A stretch of 64,000 nucleotides of DNA from Nocardia brasiliensis (GTDB taxonomy: Bacteria > Actinomycetota > Actinomycetes > Mycobacteriales > Mycobacteriaceae), in the NCBI RefSeq assembly GCF_011801125.1, contig NZ_CP046171.1, forward strand, positions 3,162,001 through 3,226,000, read 5' to 3'. Of the stretch, positions 8,523 through 16,975 are shown piece by piece; within the stretch, counting starts at the first letter, position 1; the number at the start of each line of letters is the position of its first letter. Both the position numbers and the translations under genes were made by a program. The notes below the pieces were generated by a model. The model had not been told where the DNA came from. It searched no databases and saw only the letters and a list, made by a program, of their open reading frames with translations.

Positions 8523-9551
8523 TTATGCGGGTGGGATCAGGTGGATCAGGAACTCCTGGTCACGGGCACCTGAACAGCGGCCCTGGACGATCTCGGCGCC
8601 GTCGGCGGTGTCTTGACCACGCAGCGCCAGACAGTGATTCGTGGCGGTGGTGCGGATGCGGAAGCGGGCCGCGCTCGCGGGGCCCGTCGGCTCGATCCGG
8701 AACTGCTGGGCGGGATTGTCGTCGGAGCAGTCGTCTCGGGGTTCGAGCAGGTTGTCGCCCGGTCCGCCGGTCAGGACGGTGAGGCAGCCGATGCCGTATC
8801 TCGAGTGGTGCCATTGGATCTGGACCGTCCCCTCGTCGATCGGGTCGAGGTAGACCCGCGGCGAGGACGACGAACAGACGCGCTGAGCAGCGATGGCGGT
8901 GGGGTAGCGCTGGGTGCGGTCGCGCCCTTCGGCAAGGCACAGTTCAGGCGTGCGAGCCGGTTGGATGCGTACCCAGCTGCCCACGTCGGCGAGGGCCAGC
9001 CCCGGTAGCGGTTGGCTCACCGTGGGGACCGTGTCGTCGTGCGTGTGCAACACCCAGTACTGCACGGCCAGTGTCCCCGCGATGCCGATCACCGCGGCCA
9101 CGGTGAGGCCGATCAGGTACATCCATACCGAAACATGTTTTCGCCGTTCCGCTTTCGTTGGCTCGGCGGGCGGATCCGGCTCGTCGGCTGGCACGCTCTC
9201 GGTGACAACGCGGATCGGCGACTGCACGCGCATCGCGAGATACCGCCGGACATCGAGCCACTTCTTGATCTGGTCGCCGTCGAGTCCGCACGCCCGGGTG
9301 AACGCGATGACGAACCTTTCCCTCGGCAGGGTGTCGCGCCCGAGTGTGGTCGCGATCGTGCTGGACGGCAGCACATCCCCGGACGCCGCGGCCTTGCCTT
9401 CCAATTGCCGGTAGGCCAACCCGGACCAAGCCTTCAACAGCCGCAATGCGGCGATGAATTCTTTGGGAGAGCCGGCCCCGCCCGGCTCAGGTAGGTCAGT
9501 CGACGATAGGGCGGGCCCACCCTCCTCCGCTCGCTCCATAGCTTCCAGCAT
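8523..9551 (-). CDS. Membrane protein with N-terminal HTH-like and C-terminal ricin-like region
   Basis: The N-terminal 110 residues (EFIAALRLLKAWSGLAYRQLE to LPRERFVIAFTRACGLDG) look like the XRE-type helix-turn-helix found in many actinobacterial membrane proteins. A single transmembrane helix follows (SVWMYLIGLTVAAVIGIAG). The exported part contains cysteines and QQF/QEF-type repeats (PAQQFRIEPTG, NHCLALRGQD, DQEFLIHLI) that resemble a ricin-type beta-trefoil. The architecture suggests a cytoplasmic DNA- or protein-binding head joined to an outside carbohydrate-binding tail. Two starts, 9551 and 9539, are possible. No function is known from the sequence. Confidence 0.75.
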   Translation of the reverse strand: MLEAMERAEEGGPALSSTDLPEPGGAGSPKEFIAALRLLKAWSGLAYRQLEGKAAASGDVLPSSTIATTLGRDTLPRERFVIAFTRACGLDGDQIKKWLDVRRYLAMRVQSPIRVVTESVPADEPDPPAEPTKAERRKHVSVWMYLIGLTVAAVIGIAGTLAVQYWVLHTHDDTVPTVSQPLPGLALADVGSWVRIQPARTPELCLAEGRDRTQRYPTAIAAQRVCSSSSPRVYLDPIDEGTVQIQWHHSRYGIGCLTVLTGGPGDNLLEPRDDCSDDNPAQQFRIEPTGPASAARFRIRTTATNHCLALRGQDTADGAEIVQGRCSGARDQEFLIHLIPPA

Positions 9552-10097
9552 GGCAGAAGTTTCGGAACGGTCTCCCCCAGATGAGCACCCCTTAGGGGGT
9601 CGATCAGGTTGTAGCGCAAGCGATTGCGCCGAACTCCCACGTGGCCACTGCGCCGTGTGTCGCAAATGCGCTGCACGGCTTGTTTTTCCGCGCGGTGCCG
9701 GGTCGGCGGTACGCGCGGGCGCCGGCCGACGAGCTCGTCGTGCCCGTGTTGTGTGGGGAATGCACAGTGCGGGTTGAACACTCGTTCGTGACCGGTTTCG
9801 TACACGGCGTGCGGTGTCGCGCCGGTCGGTCGCGTCGCCGCTGGCAGCCGCACCGGCCGTGCGGCCGGCGGGTGTTCGAGCCTGTTCGCGAACAGCCCAC
9901 GATCGTTCCGAACGCGGCCTGAACAGCGAAAACTCTTGGCGGACTGCACAGTCGAGGCAAGACTGGGACGACCAGTTTGCGACGGTTAACCGAAAGGGAT
10001 CGTCGCGGGTTCGTCCGGGATTTACCCGCACGGGGGATTCGCAATCATCGTCGGCAGCCTGCTGCCCTGGGGGATTCGACAAAAAGGAGGGTTCTGC
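9552..10097. other. Divergent intergenic region, 546 bp
   Basis: This stretch separates the HTH/ricin membrane protein from the flavoprotein operon and must hold both promoters. A GC-rich near-palindrome (ACCCCTTAGGGGGT, 9587-9600) lies 36 bp upstream of the membrane protein start. A strong ribosome site AAGGAGG at 10084-10090 precedes the flavoprotein GTG. No convincing gene was found in the region. Confidence 0.6.
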
Positions 10098-11516
10098 GTG
10101 AATGCCCGAGCAAGTATTCATCACGAATGGCAGGTCGTTGTCGTCGGGGCGGGAAATGCTGGCCTGTGTGCGGGAATCGCGGCGCTGCAGGCAGGCGCGG
10201 ACTCGGTCGTGGTCCTCGAAACCGCGCCGAAGGACCTGCGCGGCGGCAACAGCGCGTTGACCAAGAGCGTGCGGTTCCCTTGGCACGACCGGTCTTACAT
10301 CGCCGCGCTGCTCGACGAGGCCGACGAGCGCCGGGTCGAGGCACTGCTCGCCGGGCGGCGCGAGTACACCGAGGACGACTACCTCGACGACTGGCTGCGT
10401 GTTTCGGGCAGCCAGGTGGATGCCGCACTCATCGAGTCGATCATTCATCGGGCCAACAGCGCGCTCTCCTGGATGCACGGGCTCGGTCAGCGCTGGGTGC
10501 CGCGCCAGAACCCGCTGCCCGGCGATGTTCCGGTGGTATTCGACGGCGGCGGTCAGGGCCTGCAGGACCGCAATTTCGACCAGTACGAGCGGCTCGGCGG
10601 CGTCGTCTACTACGAGAACCAGGTAACCGGTATAGAACCCGCCACGGCCGGGAAGTACCGGCTGCTCGGTTCCGGCTCGGCGTTCCCGCTCGTCTGCGAC
10701 GCGCTGATCCTCGCGTCCGGCGGCTTCGAGGGCAACGCGCAGTTGCGCGGACATCACCTGGGCAGTCACTGGCGCGATGTGAAGTTGCGTGGCGTGCCGT
10801 TCAACGACGGACTCCCCATGGCCGCCGCTATCGCATTGGGCGCGGACACCGCGGGCAACTGGCGTAAGTGCCACACCACGCCGCAGGGCATCGGATTGCC
10901 CAGTTACCTGTTGCCCGGCCAGATGTCGCGATCGCATGAGCTGACCCGCTATGCCTTCCCGCGCGGCATCGTCGTCAACCGGGGCGGTCGGCGCTTCTTC
11001 GACGAATGCGCCGAGTACAGCAATCTGGCCTATGTCACGCTCGGGCAGAAGATCATGGAACAGCCAGGCAAGATCGCCTTCCAGATCTTCGACAGCAAGG
11101 TGATCAACGCGGGTGGGCTGCCCGACAGCTATTTCAGTGACCCGGCGTCGCTCATCACCCCCTCGCTCGAGGACGGCGCTCGGCAGCTTTCCATCGATGC
11201 GGGCGCACTGCGCGACGAGGTCGATCGGCTCAACGGTGACGAGCACGCGGTCACGCATATCGACACGCCGCCTTACCTTTTCGTCCCGGTGGTCGCCGGC
11301 TTGACCTTCACCTACGGCGGACTCTCGGTGACCGAGGAGGCCGAGGTGCGCGGCGGCGGGGAACCGATCGACGGACTCTATGCCGCGGGGGTGATCGTCG
11401 GCGGGCTCTACGACCAGGGATATCCGGCGGGCACCGGGCTGATGGCGGGCGCGGTACTCGGCCGCGCGGCGGGCACCAATGCGGCCGAGTACGCCCGGCG
11501 TGCCGAGGCGGTCTGA
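10098..11516 (+). CDS. FAD-dependent dehydrogenase, TcuA-like (fumarate reductase flavoprotein family)
   Basis: The N-terminus carries a dinucleotide-binding motif (VVVGAGNAGLCAGIAALQAGA) and the acidic end of strand two (VVLETAP). GGNSALTKSVRF matches the start of tricarballylate dehydrogenase TcuA. The C-terminal FAD motif is GLYAAGVIVGGLYDQGYPAGTG. Family members oxidise carboxylic acids or reduce double bonds with FAD. The GTG at 10098 has an AAGGAGG site eight bases upstream. It is the first gene of a tight four-gene run with an oxidoreductase, an unknown protein and a UDP-sugar dehydrogenase, so a role in making a modified sugar or small metabolite is more likely than tricarballylate use; this is inference. 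Confidence 0.82.
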   Translation: MNARASIHHEWQVVVVGAGNAGLCAGIAALQAGADSVVVLETAPKDLRGGNSALTKSVRFPWHDRSYIAALLDEADERRVEALLAGRREYTEDDYLDDWLRVSGSQVDAALIESIIHRANSALSWMHGLGQRWVPRQNPLPGDVPVVFDGGGQGLQDRNFDQYERLGGVVYYENQVTGIEPATAGKYRLLGSGSAFPLVCDALILASGGFEGNAQLRGHHLGSHWRDVKLRGVPFNDGLPMAAAIALGADTAGNWRKCHTTPQGIGLPSYLLPGQMSRSHELTRYAFPRGIVVNRGGRRFFDECAEYSNLAYVTLGQKIMEQPGKIAFQIFDSKVINAGGLPDSYFSDPASLITPSLEDGARQLSIDAGALRDEVDRLNGDEHAVTHIDTPPYLFVPVVAGLTFTYGGLSVTEEAEVRGGGEPIDGLYAAGVIVGGLYDQGYPAGTGLMAGAVLGRAAGTNAAEYARRAEAV

Positions 11517-11517
11517 C

Positions 11518-12537
11518 ATGCGCATCGCGGTAATCGGTTTGGGCATGATCGGCGCGCGGCACGCCGAGTACTTCGGACAGGCAGGGCACGAGGTGGTCAC
11601 CGTCGATCGGCGCGGTGGCGCGGATTTCGATCACTTGGCAGCGGTACCGGACCCGTCGGAGGTGGCGGCGTGGGTGGTCGCGACCCCGACGGCCACCCAT
11701 CTTCCGGTGGTCACCGAGATCCTGCGTGGCAGGCCGGACGCGCGCATCCTGCTCGAGAAGCCGGCCTGTTATCCCGCCGAACTGCCCGACCTCGCCAGGC
11801 TGGGCCGGCAATACCCGCAGGCACGCATCATCGTCAACGACGTCTACGCCTACAGCGCGGCGGTCCGCCAGTTCGCCGAGTCGGTCCGGGAATTCGGCCG
11901 AGCGGACGAGCCGAAGAAGATCACCATCGAGTTCACCAAGAACCGCGAGCACGACATCGCGAACGGCAGATTCGTCGACACGCGATACGGCGAGGCGGGC
12001 TACGAGTTCTTCCACATGCTGAGCATTCTGCGCTCGATTCTCCCGCCCGAGCGGTATCGGCGGTATCTGCGCACCGAGCCCGTCTCGATCACACCCGAGA
12101 TGCGGGTGCGCACGAGGGCGACGGACCTGCCCGAGATCGAGCTCTACGCCTCGTCCAAGGGCGATATCGGGCACGCCGACCTGGCCGGCTTCGCTTTCCC
12201 CGGTGACCTGGCGCGCGACTGCCTGCGGCACTCGCTGGTGCCCTACGGCGCCGAATTCCGTTATCGCTTCGCCGATGTGGAACTCGCCTCCGGCAGGCAT
12301 GTGACGTTGGTATTCGAGCCGCACTTCGGCGTCGCGCACGACTACAAGAACCTGCACGCCGTCTATATCCGTGATGCCGTCATGCGGCAGCAATTCACGC
12401 TCTGCGGAAACCATTTCAAGGAGGGGCTGCTCATCCAACTGGATCTGTTGTGCGGCACCGTGACACCCGTGCCCCCGATGCGACTTCCGGAGCATCGGTT
12501 CATGGCGGCTCTCGGTAGTCGATTCATCAATATCTGA
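11518..12537 (+). CDS. Gfo/Idh/MocA family oxidoreductase
   Basis: The protein opens with the NAD(P)-binding motif MRIAVIGLGMIGARH and contains the catalytic-lysine signature LLEKPAC of the Gfo/Idh/MocA family. The C-terminal half (about residues 125-300) is the alpha/beta substrate domain. These enzymes oxidise or reduce sugars and related polyols in the cytosol. The ATG at 11518 follows the flavoprotein stop by one base, so both are on one transcript. The N-terminal domain is slightly short for the family and the specific substrate cannot be read from the sequence. Confidence 0.85.
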   Translation: MRIAVIGLGMIGARHAEYFGQAGHEVVTVDRRGGADFDHLAAVPDPSEVAAWVVATPTATHLPVVTEILRGRPDARILLEKPACYPAELPDLARLGRQYPQARIIVNDVYAYSAAVRQFAESVREFGRADEPKKITIEFTKNREHDIANGRFVDTRYGEAGYEFFHMLSILRSILPPERYRRYLRTEPVSITPEMRVRTRATDLPEIELYASSKGDIGHADLAGFAFPGDLARDCLRHSLVPYGAEFRYRFADVELASGRHVTLVFEPHFGVAHDYKNLHAVYIRDAVMRQQFTLCGNHFKEGLLIQLDLLCGTVTPVPPMRLPEHRFMAALGSRFINI

Positions 12538-12571
12538 GCACAAATCACAAGATCGAAAGAGGCACACCGAA

Positions 12572-13750
12572 ATGCAAACCATCGAGGAAGTTTCGAAGCT
12601 CCTGCGCGTGGCGCCCGACATGCTTGCCGAAGTCACCGACGCGGCCGGGGCCCGCACCCGGGTCGCCACCTGGATCAAGTCCGAAGACACTGCCTACCAA
12701 TTGTTCTCGCAACTCTGCCGGTTCGAGCACCCCTTCGCCGTGAGCTGGGTCCACAAGTCCGGTGAGCGGTCGCCGTACCTGTCGCTGGAACTGGCCGCGG
12801 AATCGCTGGACGACGACCGGCACCGGGCACTGCTGGCCGGTGTGGTGCTGTCCACCTCGACCGCGATTCCCTACGACTATCGAGCGCTGGCCGCCGAGGA
12901 GCTGCGGCGGCTCGGACCGGGGGAGTACGCCGCGGCGCTCGAAGAGGTGGTGGCCGCGTATCAGCCGCTGCCCGCGCGCACCCTAGAGGCGAAGATCAAC
13001 GTGCCCACCGACGGCATCGATCACCTGTTCGACATTCCGGAGACCGCGCGGGAACGCATCGATCTACTGATCACCGCCAGCACCGCGAAGACGCTGGAGA
13101 GCAGGTATCTGCTCGCGGGACGAGTCCTCGGCAAGACCTCGGTCGCGCCCGCGAGCACCGACGCCGAACGGCTGATCGTCGAGGATGCCGGGACGAGCAT
13201 GGTCGAGGCGGCGGACTATCTGGTGCCGTGGGATCAGGAGTTCCCCGGGCCGGGCGGCGCCGGGATCACGCTCGCGGAACTGATGCGCATCGTGCTGCTG
13301 TGCCCGGAATTCAAGCTGCCGGACGCGAAGGTGCGGCCGATCCTGGTCGACTTCTACCGGTCCGTGCTGCGGACCGGCGGGCGCTCGATCATCGGGCTCT
13401 CGGCCGGTGTCTTCCATGTCGAGCACGGCACGCTCGCCACGCCGTCCTACTACTACCAGGGCCGCGACGCCATCCTCGGCAAGGGTTTGGTGATCGACTG
13501 CGTCGGCGGCGCGATCCTGCAGAGCGGGTCCTTCCTCGGCGGTGGGTTCATGCCCATCCTGATCCACACGCACAAACACATTCGTAAGAGCGGCGGTTCC
13601 GGCGCCTCGGAACGAAAGACGATCCAGCCGTGCATATTCGCGGCCGAGGCGGGCGCGCGCTTCCCGATGGACGCGGTCGGTTTGTTCGAGACTGTCGACT
13701 ATCTGGGGAAAGACGCTCCATACCAAGGCATTCGGGCGATCCCGCTCTGA
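12572..13750 (+). CDS. Uncharacterised protein, possible left-handed beta-helix C-terminus
   Basis: I do not recognise a named family for this 392-residue protein. The last 120 residues (VFHVEHGTLATPS, GKGLVIDCVGGAILQSGSFLG, PILIHTHKHIRKSGG) resemble the hexapeptide-repeat end of acyltransferases, where a His-rich loop forms the active site. The N-terminal half is alpha-helical, with no motif I can name. There is no signal peptide. It sits 34 bp after the Gfo/Idh gene and just before the UDP-sugar dehydrogenase, so it may act on a sugar or an acyl-sugar. Confidence in the coding sequence is high; the function is open. Confidence 0.75.
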   Translation: MQTIEEVSKLLRVAPDMLAEVTDAAGARTRVATWIKSEDTAYQLFSQLCRFEHPFAVSWVHKSGERSPYLSLELAAESLDDDRHRALLAGVVLSTSTAIPYDYRALAAEELRRLGPGEYAAALEEVVAAYQPLPARTLEAKINVPTDGIDHLFDIPETARERIDLLITASTAKTLESRYLLAGRVLGKTSVAPASTDAERLIVEDAGTSMVEAADYLVPWDQEFPGPGGAGITLAELMRIVLLCPEFKLPDAKVRPILVDFYRSVLRTGGRSIIGLSAGVFHVEHGTLATPSYYYQGRDAILGKGLVIDCVGGAILQSGSFLGGGFMPILIHTHKHIRKSGGSGASERKTIQPCIFAAEAGARFPMDAVGLFETVDYLGKDAPYQGIRAIPL

Positions 13751-13785
13751 AATCGCCCGTTCGCATGAGCAAGGAGATGAATGCT

Positions 13786-15108
13786 GTGTTCAATTCTGAT
13801 ATCGCTGTCATCGGCGCCGGCTACGTCGGACTGACGACGGCGGTGTGCTTGGCCTCGCTGGGACATCGCGTGGTGTGCGCGGACGTCGATCCGGCGAAGA
13901 TCGAAACCTTGTCCGGCGGTGCCTCCACCATCGCGGAACCGGGGATGTGTGAACTGGTCGTGGACGGATTGGCCGCCGGGCGACTGAGCTTCGTGCTCGG
14001 CGCGAGCGCGGCGGTCACCGGCGCCGAGTTCGTCATCCTGTGCGTGCCGACCCCGATGGGCGCCGACGGTGCCGCGGACCTGAGCACGTTGGAGTCCGTC
14101 ATCGCGGAGGTGCGCCACCAGCTGGCGCCGGGCTGTGTCGTGGTGAACAAGTCGACGGTGCCCGTCGGGAGCACGGTGCGGATCAACGGGCTGATCGACC
14201 GGGACGACGTCTCGGTCGTCTCCAACCCCGAGTTCCTGCGCGAAGGATCGGCGGTCAGCGACTTCCTGAATCCCGACCGGATCGTGGTCGGCTCGAGCGA
14301 TCCCGAAGCGGCGCACAAGGTCGCGGCGCTGTACGACCGGCTCGCTGCCCCGGTGCTGGTGACCGGTGCGGCGAGTGCGGAGCTGATCAAATACGCGGCG
14401 AACTGCTACCTGGCCACGCGGCTGTCCTACGTGAACGCCATCGCGGAGTTGTGCGAATCCTTCGGTGCGGATATCGGCGACGTCACCGCGGGCATGGGCT
14501 ACGACCAGCGCATCGGTAACCAGTTCCTCCGTCCGGGCCCGGGGTGGGGCGGATCGTGTCTGCCCAAGGACACCCACGCCCTGCTGCGTTCGGCGGAGGC
14601 GGTCGGTTGCGAGTTCCCGCTGCTGCGGGCGGCCATCGACACCAACGCCCGCCAGCGCGAGCTCGTCGTGGACAAGGTGCGTTCGGCGGTCGGCGGCAGC
14701 CTGGCCGGGGCGCGAATCGGCATGTTCGGCTTGACCTTCAAAGCCGGCACCGACGACCTGCGGGACTCCCCGGCGTTGGCGATCGCGGAGCGGCTGGCCG
14801 CCGAGGGTGCGGACGTGCGCGCCTACGATCCGAGCGTGCGCGACGCGGTGCCCGGCGTCACCGGTCGGGTGCGGGTCATGGAGACCGCCTACCACGCGGC
14901 GCATGGCGCGGCGGCGGTCATGCTGCTCACCGAGTGGCCCGAGTTCCGCGACCTCGACTGGAAGCGAGTCGCCTGCCTGCTCGACGGCCGTTCCGTCATC
15001 GACACGCGAAACCACTTGGACCCCATCGTCCTTCACCTGGCGGGTCTGTCGTGTGAACGCGTCGGCCGAGCCAGTCGGAAGCTGACCGATCTGGGTCTTG
15101 CCGGCTGA
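13786..15108 (+). CDS. UDP-glucose/GDP-mannose dehydrogenase family protein
   Basis: The N-terminal NAD domain begins IAVIGAGYVGLTTAVCLASLGH. The central helical domain carries the signature around AELIKYAANCYLATRLSYVN, and the catalytic cysteine is in GPGWGGSCLPKD. The C-terminal UDP-binding domain contains FGLTFKAGTDDLRDSPAL. The enzyme oxidises a nucleotide sugar at C6 to a uronic acid in two NAD+-dependent steps. I chose the GTG at 13786 because AAGGAG at 13771-13776 is ideally spaced; in-frame ATGs at 13777 and 13765 are alternatives. It ends the operon, with a strong terminator eight bases after the stop. Confidence 0.9.
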   Translation: MFNSDIAVIGAGYVGLTTAVCLASLGHRVVCADVDPAKIETLSGGASTIAEPGMCELVVDGLAAGRLSFVLGASAAVTGAEFVILCVPTPMGADGAADLSTLESVIAEVRHQLAPGCVVVNKSTVPVGSTVRINGLIDRDDVSVVSNPEFLREGSAVSDFLNPDRIVVGSSDPEAAHKVAALYDRLAAPVLVTGAASAELIKYAANCYLATRLSYVNAIAELCESFGADIGDVTAGMGYDQRIGNQFLRPGPGWGGSCLPKDTHALLRSAEAVGCEFPLLRAAIDTNARQRELVVDKVRSAVGGSLAGARIGMFGLTFKAGTDDLRDSPALAIAERLAAEGADVRAYDPSVRDAVPGVTGRVRVMETAYHAAHGAAAVMLLTEWPEFRDLDWKRVACLLDGRSVIDTRNHLDPIVLHLAGLSCERVGRASRKLTDLGLAG

Positions 15109-15115
15109 TCCGGAC

Positions 15116-15139
15116 GGCCCGGAACCCAGGTTCCGGGCC
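15116..15139 (+). terminator. Stem-loop terminator of the flavoprotein-UDP-sugar dehydrogenase operon
   Basis: A perfect 11-bp inverted repeat (GGCCCGGAACC and its complement) with a 2-base loop begins eight bases after the UDP-sugar dehydrogenase stop. There is no clean T-run, which is common in high-GC actinobacteria. Confidence 0.75.
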
Positions 15140-15159
15140 AACCGGATTTCCGGGTTCTC

Positions 15160-15552
15160 CCGGAGGTGCACGGTGCGGCCGCAACCTGGCGCTCGCAGCG
15201 GTTCTCCTGGCGGGCTGCGCGGCAACGGCGCTGTCACAGAGCGTCTTTCAACGACCGGGGCCGCCGTTGCCAGCCGCGGATTGGACCTATCCCAGCGGGC
15301 ATGGCGTCATCGCGGTCACCATCGCCTTCGCCACCATCGTGCTCTGCGCGCAGCTGGCTCCCACCGCGCACAGTGCTCACGGTTGTCGCCCTGATCGCGC
15401 CCATTCCCACGTTGGCGAGCCGAATTGTCCTCGGCCAGCACTATTTGATCGACATAGCCGCGGCGGTCCTGCTCACCACCGGCGTGGGCCTGGTGACCAT
15501 GCTCGCCCTGTGCCTGGACGCGAATCCGCGCCCGCTCGGGCCCGTTCTCTAG
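15160..15552 (+). pseudogene. Frameshifted remnant of a PAP2-family phosphatase
   Basis: Two neighbouring frames together give a PAP2 phosphatase. The first frame reads QRPGPPLPAADWTYPSGHG and includes the RP and PSGH motifs. After about position 15370 the second frame reads SRIVLGQHYLIDIAAAVLL, which is the SRxxxxxHxxxD motif. All catalytic motifs are thus present but split by a frameshift, and the N-terminal membrane segments are missing. Intact enzymes dephosphorylate lipid phosphates at the membrane. The remnant follows the terminator of the operon upstream and has no visible ribosome site. Confidence 0.65.
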
Positions 15553-15652
15553 CGTGAGCCACCGGGATCAATTTTCGCGCAACGGGTTTGGGCAGATCCG
15601 GAACGCCGCCGCGCTATAGTGCCTGGCCAAGCCGCGCGGGTTCGCGGTGTGG

Positions 15653-16165
15653 TCAGTGGGAGGCGAAGTCCACCACCGCGATCCACTGGGTGCCGCCGGG
15701 GTAGAGGAGTCCGATGCCGGCGTGGGTATAGGCGCAGTTCTCGATATGTGGCCGGTGGCCGTCGCTCTGCATCCACCAGTCGACGGTGGCTTGCGGGGTG
15801 TTTCCCGGTGGTCCGCCGGCCCAGTAGATGATCTCGCCCCAGCGGACCAACGGGGCGTAGCGCGCCGCGGTGATCCGTGCCCCGCCGTCGGTGTTGTCGG
15901 TGCCCGTGTGGATGTCGGCCAGCGGTGGATCCGTTCCAGGCGGCCCGAAGTGTTCCGGATGGTCCCGGATATCGACGGCGTGCCGTTCGGCCGCGACCCG
16001 TAACTGATCGTCCCCCGACACCGGGTCGCAGTGCACGGCCGCCCGCCTCTGATTGATCAGATCGAGCAGATTCGAGCCCGGCACACTGGACGTGCCCGGA
16101 CATGCGGTGAGCGCGACACTCGAGACTGCGGCCAGCCCGAGCGCGGTAATGATTCGATACTTCAT
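15653..16165 (-). CDS. CAP-domain lipoprotein
   Basis: The N-terminus is a lipoprotein signal (MKYRIITALGLAAVSSVALTAC) with a lipobox ending in the first Cys at about residue 22. The rest is a CAP/SCP-like domain: NLLDLINQRRAAVHC at its start, HAVDIRDHPEHFG, and the WGEIIYWAGG and GHRPHIENCAYTHAGIG blocks that correspond to the conserved CAP motifs. Such proteins are exported and attached to the outer face of the membrane; their activity is usually unknown. The start at 16165 was preferred over an upstream ATG at 16198 because it begins the signal peptide. Confidence 0.8.
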   Translation of the reverse strand: MKYRIITALGLAAVSSVALTACPGTSSVPGSNLLDLINQRRAAVHCDPVSGDDQLRVAAERHAVDIRDHPEHFGPPGTDPPLADIHTGTDNTDGGARITAARYAPLVRWGEIIYWAGGPPGNTPQATVDWWMQSDGHRPHIENCAYTHAGIGLLYPGGTQWIAVVDFASH

Positions 16166-16257
16166 CCCGTCATGGTTCGCCGGGAAATAGCAGCCCACCC
16201 GAGTAGTCGACTACTCGTTTCCCCAGGTCAACCCCTCGGCCCCGGCTGGGCGGCACG

Positions 16258-16935
16258 CTAGGCGCTGTCGGATCGGCGGGTGTGCTCGAGGGGGAGGAGT
16301 TTGCCGGTGCGGAGGGTGAGGTGATGGTCGGCGCGGGCGGCTTCGTCGGGGTCGTGGGTCGCTTGGACGACGGTCACGCCGGTGGCGCTGATGTCGCGCA
16401 GGATCTGTGAGATCGCTTGCTGGGTACGGGAATCCAGGCCGGCGGCGGGCTCGTCGAGGAGGAGCACCTCCGCTTCTTGGGCGAGGGCGCGGGCGAGCAG
16501 AACGCGCTGCCGTTGACCGCCGGACAGGTCGTCGAGCCGGCGGGTGGCCAGATCGGCGAGGTCGAGGCGGACGAGGCAGTCGTCGACGATGCCGCGATCG
16601 GCCCGGGTCAGCCGTCGCCATGGGCCGCGATGCGCCCACCGTCCCATGCGCACCGTCTCGCGCACGGTGATCGGCAGCGTCGGCGGCACGCTCGTGTGTT
16701 GCACCACGTACGCGGGACGGTGCTGCGAGGTGTGCCAGAGCGTCCCCGCGGTCGGCGCGAGCACCCCGGCGAGGACGGCGAGCAGCGTCGACTTTCCGGA
16801 ACCGTTCGGCCCGACCAGGGCGGTGACCTTGCCCGCGGGAATGTCGGCGCTCACGTCGTGCAGGACGGCGCGGCCGGGATAGCCGGCGAACAACCCGCGC
16901 AGCCGGATCGCGATGGGGTCGGGAGTAGGGGACAT
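16258..16935 (-). CDS. aztA: Zinc ABC transporter ATP-binding protein AztA
   Basis: A 225-residue ABC ATPase with Walker A (GPNGSGKST), signature (LSGGQRQR), Walker B (EVLLLDEPAAGLD) and the switch His in QATHDPDEA. The Q-loop lies at YVVQHTSVP. It belongs to the metal-uptake ATPases and pairs with the divergent permease, binding protein and beta-propeller genes, the aztABCD arrangement described for periplasmic zinc uptake. The ATG at 16935 was chosen; a GTG directly before it is also in frame. The start lies 17 bp from the Zur-type box, so zinc repression of both divergent units is likely. Confidence 0.88.
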   Translation of the reverse strand: MSPTPDPIAIRLRGLFAGYPGRAVLHDVSADIPAGKVTALVGPNGSGKSTLLAVLAGVLAPTAGTLWHTSQHRPAYVVQHTSVPPTLPITVRETVRMGRWAHRGPWRRLTRADRGIVDDCLVRLDLADLATRRLDDLSGGQRQRVLLARALAQEAEVLLLDEPAAGLDSRTQQAISQILRDISATGVTVVQATHDPDEAARADHHLTLRTGKLLPLEHTRRSDSA

Positions 16936-16951
16936 CACACCTCACTTGTAA

Positions 16952-16966
16952 TGACAATCATTTTCA
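16952..16966. promoter_or_regulatory. Zur-type operator between aztA and aztB
   Basis: The sequence TGACAATCATTTTCA is a near-perfect 7-1-7 inverted repeat matching the actinobacterial Zur consensus (TGAAAATCATTTTCA) except for one base. It sits in the 40-bp gap between the divergent aztA and aztB starts, so a bound zinc-loaded repressor could block both promoters. The repressor gene is not in the window. Confidence 0.85.
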
Positions 16967-16975
16967 TTCTACTGT

